From positions 62,001-126,000 of the forward strand of contig JAXDKS010000024.1 of assembly GCA_034666985.1 (NCBI GenBank): DNA of 64,000 nt, in the 5' to 3' direction. This document shows positions 8,824 through 16,761 of this stretch, in pieces (the stretch's first letter is position 1; each line of letters begins with the position of its first letter). The stretch is from DATARR01 sp034666985 (GTDB lineage: Bacteria; Acidobacteriota; Thermoanaerobaculia; Multivoradales; UBA5704). The position numbers and the translations under genes were made by a program. The notes beneath the pieces are model-generated. The model searched no databases. It saw nothing but the letters and a program-made list of their open reading frames with translations, and had not been told where the DNA came from.

Positions 8824-9373
8824 AGAGCGGATCCCCGCGGATCGCAGGGCACCTCCACCCAAAGTCCCCCACCGCCAGCCCGGAGGGCGGCAGACTCGTA
8901 GCCCAGGGTGTCAACCCTGGGAACACCGGAGGGGAAACATCCCCGAGCCCCGTCAGGGGCGGGAGACTGCGGGGGTTTGTAGAGCCGATCTGGTATTCTC
9001 TCAGTCTACTGTCCCTAGGGCCCGGAGACTGCTGAGGCAGTCACCCAGACAGGCAGCGGTAACCTAAGGGTGCGTCTTGTGAGATTGCGGCGTGTCGGAG
9101 AACTGGTATAACGTGGTGCAATGGACGAACATGGTGCGACTGGTGATGACAGAAGGCCTCTCAGCCTTGAAGATCGAGGGAACCGCCTACCTCACGAGGA
9201 GTGAGGAGGAGGCTACGCCCCATGCGAGTTGGCGCCGATGGCTCGAGCGGACGACCCAGCTTACTTGGCGCTTCCAGGATCGGGCGAGCCTCTACACTAA
9301 GACCGAGGTTCAAGTAGGCTGCGACCAACAGGCTAGACTCTTCAACGAAGCCTCTCCCGGGAAGAGGTAGCGG
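8824..9373. other. Intergenic region ahead of the deazaguanine island
   Basis: No convincing gene is seen. A short open frame (9092-9370, plus) has no family features. The stretch contains several potential hairpins, for example GACTGC/GCAGTC at 9027-9042 and CCTCAC/GTGAGG near 9190-9210, and reads like a structured or relic RNA. The queC promoter should lie here, but no clear -35/-10 pair was found. Confidence 0.4.
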
Positions 9374-10084
9374 ATGAGCGAGAAGAAGGCGGTCGTCCTC
9401 CTCAGCGGCGGACTCGATTCTACGACGACCCTCGCCATCGCACGAAGCGAGGGCTTCCAAGCGTACGCGCTCACATTCCGCTATGGCCAACGTCACGCTA
9501 TCGAGATCGAAGCGGCTCGTCGTGTTGCCCAGGCACTCGGGGTAACAGAGCACGTGCTAGTGGATTTCGACCTCCGGAGATTCGGAGGGTCAGCGCTCAC
9601 GAGCGACATCGACGTGCCGAAGGACCGGCCTCTCGCCTCGATGGCTGACGGCATCCCAGTGACCTACGTCCCAGCACGCAACACGATCTTCCTCTCCTTC
9701 GCTCTCGCATGGGCGGAAGTCCTCGGCGCCATGAACATCTTCATCGGTGTGAACGCCCTCGACTATAGCGGCTATCCTGACTGCCGGCCGGAATACCTCC
9801 GGGCGTATGAGCAAATGGCCCGTCTCGCGACCCGCGCAGGAGTTGAGAATCAGGAAGAATTGCGCATTCAAGCGCCGCTCCTTCACCTTTCCAAGGCTGA
9901 AATCATCCGGCGCGGGCTCGACCTTGGCGTCGACTACGGCCTCACCCTGACCTGCTACGATCCGTCACCTGAAGGGAGATCCTGCGGCCACTGTGATGCC
10001 TGTCTCCTCCGGATGAAGGGGTTCGCGGAGAATGGGATGCACGACCCTGCGCCTTACCGAGTGGAAACCAGGGCTCAGGCATGA
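9374..10084 (+). CDS. queC: 7-cyano-7-deazaguanine (preQ0) synthase QueC
   Basis: QueC converts 7-carboxy-7-deazaguanine to preQ0 using ATP and ammonia. The N-terminal PP-loop is VVLLSGGLDSTTTLAIA, FRYGQRHAIE follows, and the C-terminal zinc site is CYDPSPEGRSCGHCDACLLR. Length (236 residues) is normal. It is the first gene of a tightly packed run (queC, queE, queD, folE2) that supplies preQ0 to the DNA-modifying genes downstream. The ATG is preceded by GAAGAGG. The stop overlaps the queE start in ATGA style. Confidence 0.95.
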   Translation: MSEKKAVVLLSGGLDSTTTLAIARSEGFQAYALTFRYGQRHAIEIEAARRVAQALGVTEHVLVDFDLRRFGGSALTSDIDVPKDRPLASMADGIPVTYVPARNTIFLSFALAWAEVLGAMNIFIGVNALDYSGYPDCRPEYLRAYEQMARLATRAGVENQEELRIQAPLLHLSKAEIIRRGLDLGVDYGLTLTCYDPSPEGRSCGHCDACLLRMKGFAENGMHDPAPYRVETRAQA

Positions 10085-10719
10085 CATACGTGGTGAAAGA
10101 GATCTTCTACACCCTTCAGGGGGAGGGCGCCAACGCGGGTAGAGCGGCTGTCTTCTGCCGCTTTGCCGGTTGCAACCTCTGGACAGGATTGGAGCGTGAC
10201 CGGGCCGAGGCAACCTGTCGCTTCTGCGACACAGACTTCGTTGGGACCGATGGCCCAGGTGGTGGTAGGTTCGAGAGCGCCGAAGAACTCGCTGCTGCCA
10301 TCGCCCGGCAATGGCCTGAGGAGCACCGTAACGCCCGCCCGTTCGTGGTCTGCACGGGTGGAGAGCCCCTACTCCAAGTGGACGACGATCTACTGCGCGC
10401 TCTCCACAAGAAGGGCTTCACGGTCGCGGTGGAGACAAACGGTACGAAACCAGCACCGAAGGGCATCGACTGGGTCTGCGTAAGTCCAAAAGCTGGCGCG
10501 CCTCTGACCCTTCGAAGCGGCGACGAGCTCAAGGTCGTTTTTCCTCAGGATGGAATCGACCCTGCGATGCTCGAAGACCTGGATTTCCGGCATTTCTTCT
10601 TGCAGCCGATGGACGGCCCTGAGCGCGACGCGAGCACCCAGGCAGCCGTCGCCTACTGCCTCGCCCATCCGATCTGGCGGCTTAGCCTCCAGACCCACAA
10701 GTACCTTGGGGTACCATGA
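10081..10719 (+). CDS. queE: 7-carboxy-7-deazaguanine synthase QueE (radical SAM)
   Basis: QueE rearranges 6-carboxytetrahydropterin to 7-carboxy-7-deazaguanine. The protein starts VVKEIFYTLQGEGANAGR as in the family. The radical-SAM cluster Cys follow a CX14CX2C pattern (AGC, then ATCRFCDTDF), a variant known among QueE proteins, instead of CX3CX2C. CTGGEPLLQ supplies the SAM-binding GGE motif, and LSLQTHKYLGVP is the usual C terminus. It overlaps queC by four bases and shares its stop region with the ribosome-binding site of queD. Confidence 0.94.
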   Translation: MTYVVKEIFYTLQGEGANAGRAAVFCRFAGCNLWTGLERDRAEATCRFCDTDFVGTDGPGGGRFESAEELAAAIARQWPEEHRNARPFVVCTGGEPLLQVDDDLLRALHKKGFTVAVETNGTKPAPKGIDWVCVSPKAGAPLTLRSGDELKVVFPQDGIDPAMLEDLDFRHFFLQPMDGPERDASTQAAVAYCLAHPIWRLSLQTHKYLGVP

Positions 10720-10728
10720 GGAGCACCC

Positions 10729-11088
10729 CTGGAGATTTATAAGGAGTTCTCGTTTGAGGCCGCGCACGTGCTTCCGAACGTGCCGCCAGGGCACAAGTGC
10801 GGTCGCCTGCACGGCCACTCGTTCCGTGTCGAGCTTCGTCTGCGAGGAACGATTGACGAGCACATGGGGTGGTTCCGCGATTTCGCCGATGTGAAGCGCG
10901 CCTTCAAACCGCTGGAGGACCAACTCGATCACCACTTCTTGAACGAGGTCCCCGGGCTCGAGAACCCGACGAGCGAAAACCTGGCCCGCTGGATCTGGAA
11001 CCATCTGAAGCCTGAGTTGCCGGATCTCTATCGCGTAATCGTCCGTGAAACCTGCACAGCGGGCTGCATCTACGACGGAGAGGACTGA
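10729..11088 (+). CDS. queD: 6-carboxytetrahydropterin synthase QueD, apparent CTG start
   Basis: QueD makes 6-carboxytetrahydropterin from dihydroneopterin triphosphate. The zinc ligands are visible as FEAAH near residue 12 and CGRLHGHSF near residue 28; PTSENLARWIW and VRETCTAGC follow. The frame is closed upstream by the queE stop (10717-10719), and no ATG, GTG or TTG lies before FEAAH. The codon in the expected Met position is CTG (10729), with GAGGAG five bases upstream. The next candidate, GTG at 10768, would delete the first zinc His. A CTG start (or a base error in ATG) is therefore proposed. Confidence 0.88.
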   Translation: MEIYKEFSFEAAHVLPNVPPGHKCGRLHGHSFRVELRLRGTIDEHMGWFRDFADVKRAFKPLEDQLDHHFLNEVPGLENPTSENLARWIWNHLKPELPDLYRVIVRETCTAGCIYDGED

Positions 11089-11093
11089 GACCT

Positions 11094-11945
11094 GTGGAAG
11101 ACGTCCAAAATCACCGCGACATCCGCAACGTCGCGCTCGACCACGCTGGAGTAAGTGACCTGCGCTGTCCGATTGTCGTCCTCGACCGCGACCATCAGGT
11201 CCAGCACACGGTTGCAAGCATCTCGATGTCGGTCGGCCTGCCCGAAGAGTTCAAGGGTACCCACATGAGCCGCTTCATCGAGGTTCTGAACGAGCACCGC
11301 GGGGAACTGACGATACGGACGTTGCCCGCGCTCCTCCACGACCTGCGGCGGCGCCTCCATGCGAAAACCGCGCGGGTTGAGATCGTCTTCCCCTACTTCA
11401 TCGAGCGATCAGCGCCCGTAAGCGGCGCGACAGCGCTCATGGACTACGAGTGCAGTTTCGTCGGCGAGTCTGTGAACGATGCCGACGACTTCGTCCTCGG
11501 GGTGAAGGTCCCTGTAACGAGCCTCTGCCCATGCAGCAAGGCGATCAGCGACTACGGGGCACACAATCAGCGCGGCTACATCACCATTCAGACACGTGGG
11601 GCGAAACAGCCGGACGGCAGCAATGCTTTCATGTGGATCGAGGAGCTTGTCTTGATTGCCGAGCAGGCGGCGTCGGCCCCCGTATACCCGCTTCTCAAGC
11701 GTCCTGACGAGCGCCATGTCACGATGCAGGCCTACGATCATCCAGCATTTGTCGAGGACATGGTCCGCGAGGTCGCTCTGAGCCTTCAGCGCGATCCGCG
11801 CGTCGCCTGGTTCCACATCCGGGCAGTGAACCAAGAAAGCATCCACAATCACTCCGCCTTCGCACAGATCGCTTGGACGAGGGAGACTCCGGCCGCAGCG
11901 ACGGACGTAGCGGTCCAGGCTCGTACCCCTGAGATGGTGTCGTAA
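11094..11945 (+). CDS. folE2: GTP cyclohydrolase FolE2 (type IB)
   Basis: FolE2 opens GTP to dihydroneopterin triphosphate, the first step towards preQ0, and does not depend on zinc as strictly as FolE. The signature VPVTSLCPCSKAISDYGAHN is present around residue 140 with its metal-binding Cys. MSVGLPEEFKGTHMSRF near residue 45 and VNQESIHNHSAFA near the C terminus are also typical. The GTG start at 11094 lies five bases after the queD stop. With QueD, QueE and QueC it gives the island its own complete preQ0 route, independent of the host's queuosine supply. Confidence 0.94.
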   Translation: MEDVQNHRDIRNVALDHAGVSDLRCPIVVLDRDHQVQHTVASISMSVGLPEEFKGTHMSRFIEVLNEHRGELTIRTLPALLHDLRRRLHAKTARVEIVFPYFIERSAPVSGATALMDYECSFVGESVNDADDFVLGVKVPVTSLCPCSKAISDYGAHNQRGYITIQTRGAKQPDGSNAFMWIEELVLIAEQAASAPVYPLLKRPDERHVTMQAYDHPAFVEDMVREVALSLQRDPRVAWFHIRAVNQESIHNHSAFAQIAWTRETPAAATDVAVQARTPEMVS

Positions 11946-11947
11946 CT

Positions 11948-12937
11948 ATGGACCAGCCTCGCCTTCAGCCGGAGAAGCCCCTGGTGCACATCGTCGCGAG
12001 TTGCACGCAGAGGAAAGGGTATCCTGTGCCAGCCGACCTCCGACTCGGAAGCATCTCCCACGGGAAGCTTGCCGAGCGCCTCGCGACGTGGAGCGATCGC
12101 CTCCAGCAGAACGGAGTCAATCGGATTGCCGCCGTCAACCTCTACCGAGGACAACACTGGGCAGTCGTTCGCGAACTTCCGGCCGTGGCCCAGGCTTCAG
12201 GCTTTCGAGCAAACCTCTGGGTCACTTCGGCTGGCTATGGTCTGGTCCCCGCTGAGGCGCAGGTCCGCCCTTACTCCGCGACCTTTGCGGCCTCAGAAGA
12301 GGATAGCGTGTGGAGACCAAGCGACGGAGATCGCCCCACAACTCTCCGGACTTGGTGGAAAGGACTGCAGGGGCTGCCTGGATCCGTCGCTGGGGCACCG
12401 CGCTCCCTCACCTCACTCGCAGGCATCTCGCCTGACGCGGTTCTCCTGGTGATTGCCTCGCCATCGTACGTCGCGGCCATGGCCGACGACCTCACGGGCG
12501 CCCGTGCAAAACTAGCAGATCCCCAGCACCTCATCGTGATATCCAGCCGCAACGGATCACTACCTGAGTGCCTGGCATCGCACCTCGTGCCGTCCGAGGC
12601 TCCCCTGAGTGGCGTCCTCGGTGGAGCACGCGGATCGCTCCACGCCCGCACCGCGCGGCGCATTCTCCAAGAGGCGGCTACGGTGCCCCTGTACGCCAAT
12701 ATCCTCGTTCCCCGCTATGCGCGCCTCGTGTCGGAGGTAGAGAGCGCGACCACCCCGGTCCGCCTGAAACTCACCGACGACGATGTCCGCAAATTCATCC
12801 TTGAGGCCATCACGAAAAATGGGGACCTTGCGTGCACGGCGGCTCTCCGCAGACTTCGGTCGTCCGGCCAAGCCTGCGAGCAACGACGCTTCACTGGCCT
12901 TTACGCCGAGGTCACGAGGACTGCCAATGTCGCCTAG
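11948..12937 (+). CDS. YaaA/DUF6884-like protein of the deazaguanine island (candidate DpdC-role enzyme)
   Basis: A 329-residue protein beginning two bases after folE2. Motifs are HIVASCTQRKG near residue 18, VNLYRGQHW near residue 64, WVTSAGYGLVPAEAQVRPYS near residue 90 and ASPSYVAAM near 172. The Cys-x-x-(R)K, SA-x-YGL and PY elements resemble the YaaA/DUF6884 superfamily. The last 60 residues look like a small helical DNA-binding-type tail. In known dpd clusters DpdC turns inserted preQ0 into the amide ADG; this gene sits where such an enzyme could, but the link is inference and I cannot claim homology. It overlaps the next gene by eleven bases. Confidence 0.6.
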   Translation: MDQPRLQPEKPLVHIVASCTQRKGYPVPADLRLGSISHGKLAERLATWSDRLQQNGVNRIAAVNLYRGQHWAVVRELPAVAQASGFRANLWVTSAGYGLVPAEAQVRPYSATFAASEEDSVWRPSDGDRPTTLRTWWKGLQGLPGSVAGAPRSLTSLAGISPDAVLLVIASPSYVAAMADDLTGARAKLADPQHLIVISSRNGSLPECLASHLVPSEAPLSGVLGGARGSLHARTARRILQEAATVPLYANILVPRYARLVSEVESATTPVRLKLTDDDVRKFILEAITKNGDLACTAALRRLRSSGQACEQRRFTGLYAEVTRTANVA

Positions 12938-14066
12938 ACCTTCGCGGGTCCTCCGCCGAACAGCTCTGCTCATCCAGCAGAATCCGAAATACCCGCTCTA
13001 CCTCTTCACTCTCACTGGCGAGGAGCTCCACCAGATTGCGGACATTGACAGGCTGAATCGCGACGAAACGGGTCGGCTCGTCGGCTACCAACGAGGGGTC
13101 GTAGGGAAACACGTCCATAATATCGCTGAGTATTTGAACAGCGGCGACGTCCTTTTTCCTAACTCGATCATCTTAGCCCTCTGCGCTGAGGTGAGATTCA
13201 CAAAGCATAAGAGCCGCGAGACGCGGGACAATCTCTCGGCGATGGGTACGATCGAGATCCCGCTCGCCGCAAATGGTGGTAAGCCAGCCTGGATCGTCGA
13301 CGGACAACAACGCGCGATGGCCCTCTTGCAATCATCACGCAAGCATTTCCCAGTGCCAGTGAACGCTTTTGTGGCCGTAGATGCTGCAACTCAGCGGGAG
13401 CACTTCCTTCGCGTGAACTCGACGCGACCCTTGCCCCGCGGGCTCATCACTGAGCTCCTTCCCGAGCTCTCGACTGTTCTCCCACCGACGCTTGCAGCAC
13501 GCAAAATCCCTGCCGCCTTGTGCGAGATGCTGAACCGTGACCCAGAATCACCATTCCGCGGACTCATTCGGCGGGCGTCAACGCCTCCAGGACAGCGACG
13601 CCAGGCTGTCGTGGCTGACACTGCACTGATCAAGGTCTTGGAGGATAGTCTGAATTCACCCTCGGGCTGCCTCTTCCCGCACCGCAACATCGCGACAGGT
13701 GAAACCGATTTCGAGCGTATCCGCAGCCTCTTGCTTCTCTATTGGAACGCCGTCCGGGACACCTTCCCTGAGGCATGGGCACTACCTCCATCGAGGAGTC
13801 GCCTCATGCACAGTGTGGGGCTGCGTGCGATGGGCCGCCTCATGGACCGCGTCATGGGTGGCCTCGATCCTGAAACGCCCAAGGCGGCACAATTCGTTCG
13901 GCAGCACCTCGGCCGGCTAGCTGCCAGTTGCCACTGGACAGCCGGGCGCTGGGATGAGCTCGGCGGACTCAGATGGAACGAGCTCCAGAATGTGCCTTCC
14001 CACCTCCGCATGCTCTCGAACGTGCTCGTGCGGAACTACGTCCGGGGAGACGAAAGTAGCGCATGA
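12927..14066 (+). CDS. dpdB: DGQHR-domain protein DpdB, copy 1
   Basis: The ParB-like/DndB-type motif appears as AWIVDGQQRAMAL near residue 125, followed by FLRVNSTRPLPRGLITELLP, which is shared almost word for word with the copy at 15358. DpdB is reported to assist DpdA in inserting preQ0 into DNA. The start at 12927 is within the end of the preceding gene; a longer open frame from 12783 is ignored because the family begins around PLYLFTLTG. The stop overlaps the dpdA start in ATGA style. The two DpdB copies are diverged, so this is an old duplication or two acquisitions. Confidence 0.85.
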   Translation: MSPRPSRVLRRTALLIQQNPKYPLYLFTLTGEELHQIADIDRLNRDETGRLVGYQRGVVGKHVHNIAEYLNSGDVLFPNSIILALCAEVRFTKHKSRETRDNLSAMGTIEIPLAANGGKPAWIVDGQQRAMALLQSSRKHFPVPVNAFVAVDAATQREHFLRVNSTRPLPRGLITELLPELSTVLPPTLAARKIPAALCEMLNRDPESPFRGLIRRASTPPGQRRQAVVADTALIKVLEDSLNSPSGCLFPHRNIATGETDFERIRSLLLLYWNAVRDTFPEAWALPPSRSRLMHSVGLRAMGRLMDRVMGGLDPETPKAAQFVRQHLGRLAASCHWTAGRWDELGGLRWNELQNVPSHLRMLSNVLVRNYVRGDESSA

Positions 14067-15361
14067 GATTCTTTTTCCCTGACAGCCAAGACCTCGTCGA
14101 TCCCTCGTTCGATTTCGAGACGGAGGAGCGATCCGCTTTGCGGACGCGCCATCGTGACGATGAATACGCCCACGAGGTCTTTGCGTCACCACCTTTCGAC
14201 GGCCTGCTTGTCTCAAAGGGCATGGTGGATGGCTTCGCGGAGAACGGCAGCCGCTACAGCATCGCCCAGCGACACCGATTGCTTCGAGTCGGCGCGCCGC
14301 GCTTCTTCCGCGTCCCGCCCGAGTCCCCCTTCCCGATCATGGGTGACTGCGGCGCCTTCGCCTATGTCCGGGAGCACCTGCCTCCCTACACCGTGGGGGA
14401 CGTCCTTCAGTTCTATGTCGACTGTCGATTCGATTTTGGCATCTCAGTTGACCACATTATACTCGAGTACCACCAACGGTGGGACAACCTGCTCCCCGGT
14501 ATCGCCATACCGGAAGAGTTGCGCTTCCGCCAGGACGTGACCCTCGACCTTGCAGACCAATTCCTGCAGGCACATAGAGAGGCGCGCCTGTCATTCGAGC
14601 CCCTTGGTGTCGCGCAAGGGTGGAGCCCGCGTTCCTATGCTGATTCAGTACAACGCCTTCAGGGCATGGGCTACGGGTACATCGCCGTGGGCGGTCTCGT
14701 CCCCCTAAAGACCAAGGATATCCTCTCCTGCCTTGAGGCGATCAAGGCCGTCCGAAGGCCAGAGACCCGTCTCCACCTACTGGGCGTCACGCGAACGGAC
14801 CAGGTGGAGAGCTTCGCAGCTTACGGAGTGGTGAGCTTTGATAGTACGTCACCGCTCCGACAGGCTTTCAAAGATGACCGCGACAATTACTACACGCTCG
14901 ATCGTGCCTACACAGCCATCAGGATACCGCAGGTCGAAGGAAACCCGCGGTTACAGCGACGCATCCGGGCTGGTCAGGTCTCCCATGAGGCTGCCCGCCG
15001 CCTCGAACAAAAGTGTCTCGCAACATTCAAGGCCTTCGACAGCGGCACCACCTCGATCGAGCACCTCCTCGAGGTGCTCCACCACTACGAGGAGCTCTAC
15101 GACCCCGGCGCAGACCGACGTGCGGTGTACCGCGAGACGCTGGAGGCCGAGGCCTGGAAGAGTTGCCTATGCGAAGTCTGCCGGGCACTCGGTTACCACG
15201 TCATTCTTTTCCGGGGCGCCGAGCGGAACCGGCGGCGTGGATTCCACAATCTATGGGTGTTCTACCGGCGACTGCACCGCGAGCTCGGCCATGAAGTAGA
15301 AGTTGCTGCCGGGCTGCCGTTGCGTTATAATGTATCTACACCAGGAAGGATACTAGTATGA
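14063..15361 (+). CDS. dpdA: DpdA, tRNA-guanine-transglycosylase-like DNA deazaguanine transferase
   Basis: DpdA is a homologue of tRNA-guanine transglycosylase that exchanges guanine for preQ0 in DNA. PIMGDCGAFAYV near residue 94 corresponds to the catalytic Asp segment (DSGGF in TGT). YGYIAVGGLVPLKT near residue 212 is the Gly-rich base pocket. CLCEVCRALGYHVILFRG near residue 385 carries the CxCxxC zinc ligands. Length (432) fits. It is flanked by two DpdB genes with four-base overlaps on each side, which argues for stoichiometric production. This is the anchor for calling the island a Dpd system. Confidence 0.92.
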   Translation: MRFFFPDSQDLVDPSFDFETEERSALRTRHRDDEYAHEVFASPPFDGLLVSKGMVDGFAENGSRYSIAQRHRLLRVGAPRFFRVPPESPFPIMGDCGAFAYVREHLPPYTVGDVLQFYVDCRFDFGISVDHIILEYHQRWDNLLPGIAIPEELRFRQDVTLDLADQFLQAHREARLSFEPLGVAQGWSPRSYADSVQRLQGMGYGYIAVGGLVPLKTKDILSCLEAIKAVRRPETRLHLLGVTRTDQVESFAAYGVVSFDSTSPLRQAFKDDRDNYYTLDRAYTAIRIPQVEGNPRLQRRIRAGQVSHEAARRLEQKCLATFKAFDSGTTSIEHLLEVLHHYEELYDPGADRRAVYRETLEAEAWKSCLCEVCRALGYHVILFRGAERNRRRGFHNLWVFYRRLHRELGHEVEVAAGLPLRYNVSTPGRILV

Positions 15362-16524
15362 AGAAGGAAGAGTTCCGCCTGCCAGCGATAGAGGTGCAGC
15401 AGGGGGCTGGGCAGAAGCTCTACGCCTTTGCGGTCGACGGAAAACAGGTTCCATCCTTTGCCACCGTCTCCCGCATCCGCCGACCGAATGGGGTCCTCGA
15501 GGGCTACCAGCGTCCAGAGGTGCTCTCGCACATCGCGGAGATCAAGCGCTATATCGAGAGTGCCGCGCCCATGATCCCGAACGCCATCGTCATTGCCTTC
15601 GACTCGCAAGTGCGCTTCATCCCGGACGTGCCCGATGATACGCATCCGTCGTTCACGCGGCCCGGGACCCTGGTCATCCCGCTTGTCCCAGGCACATCAG
15701 CCGAAGAGAAGCCCGGTTTCATTGTCGACGGGCAACAGCGACTCGCTGCGATTCGCGAGGCTCGCGTCGAGTCTTTCCCAATCTGTATCACCGCCTTCAT
15801 CACGGATGACCTACGCCGGCAGACAGAGCAATTCATCCTTGTGAACTCGACGAAGCCGCTACCCAAGGGCCTCATCTATGAACTCCTTCCTGCCACGGAC
15901 GCGGCACTGCCATCTCTTCTCCAGCGGAGGCGCTTCCCAGCGTATCTCCTGGATCGCCTGAACCGAGACGCGGAGTCGCCAATGCGCGATAAAATCCAAA
16001 CGCCAACCAACCCCGAGGGTCACATCAAGGACAACTCGGTCCTACGGATGCTCGAGAATAGCCTCACCGATGGCGCCCTCTACCGTTTTCGCGGCACCGA
16101 GGATACTGAGAGCGACACGGAAAACATGCTCGGCACGCTCAGGGCGTTCTGGGGAGCAGTAGCCGATATCTTCCACGATGCTTGGGGGCTACCGCCTCGC
16201 CGGTCGCGTCTCATGCATGGCGCTGGCATCGTAAGCATGGGATTCGTTATGGATGCTATCGCTGAGCGAAATCGCAATGCCAGCGCGCTCTCTGCGGAGC
16301 AGTTCGCGAAAGATCTCCGTCCACTCCGCGATGCCTGCCGTTGGACCGATGGCTACTGGGACTTCGGACCAGGGCAGAAGAGGAAGTGGAATGAAATCCA
16401 GAATACGTCGAAGGATGTCCAACTCCTCTCAAACTATCTCATGGTCCAATACAAGGCGCGGGTCTGGAATCAGCATGTCGGGATTGCAGCCGTTGACCCT
16501 GACGGAGGGAGAACCGTGCAATGA
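15358..16524 (+). CDS. dpdB: DGQHR-domain protein DpdB, copy 2
   Basis: A 388-residue paralogue of the protein at 12927. GFIVDGQQRLAAIREA lies near residue 123, followed by FILVNSTKPLPKGLIYELLP and a C-terminal LPPRRSRLMHGAGIVSMG that parallels LPPSRSRLMHSVGLRAMG in copy 1. The middle and ends differ freely, so the two copies may recognise different partners or sites. It starts within the dpdA stop (ATGA). A gap of 237 bases follows before the next gene, without a recognisable terminator, and the GC content falls from there on. Confidence 0.87.
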   Translation: MKKEEFRLPAIEVQQGAGQKLYAFAVDGKQVPSFATVSRIRRPNGVLEGYQRPEVLSHIAEIKRYIESAAPMIPNAIVIAFDSQVRFIPDVPDDTHPSFTRPGTLVIPLVPGTSAEEKPGFIVDGQQRLAAIREARVESFPICITAFITDDLRRQTEQFILVNSTKPLPKGLIYELLPATDAALPSLLQRRRFPAYLLDRLNRDAESPMRDKIQTPTNPEGHIKDNSVLRMLENSLTDGALYRFRGTEDTESDTENMLGTLRAFWGAVADIFHDAWGLPPRRSRLMHGAGIVSMGFVMDAIAERNRNASALSAEQFAKDLRPLRDACRWTDGYWDFGPGQKRKWNEIQNTSKDVQLLSNYLMVQYKARVWNQHVGIAAVDPDGGRTVQ

Positions 16525-16761
16525 GAACGAACCCCTACCTAGCGATTCATCTCTGCCAACTTACCTTCCCGGCTTTCACCGACTACGGTCGTTGTCAGTA
16601 GTTTCTCTCAGAACCTGACCCTTCTTGTGACATTCAACTGCGCTAAGCCCATTTTGCAAATGAGCAGAGCACCGCGAAGTATGCTCCCACGATCATCCAA
16701 CATCTACAATTCGATTGCAGGAACCACGCGCACGCAACGATAGCCCCCTAAGGAGCGACAA

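Noticed and set aside
9092..9370. Short open frame ahead of queC
   Set aside because: The translation shows no family features and the region looks like structured non-coding DNA; left as unresolved.
8930..9373. Group II intron
   Set aside because: No domain V-like hairpin or reverse transcriptase gene could be identified.
10768..11088. queD starting at GTG 10768
   Set aside because: It would remove the FEAAH segment with a zinc-ligand His that is conserved in the family.
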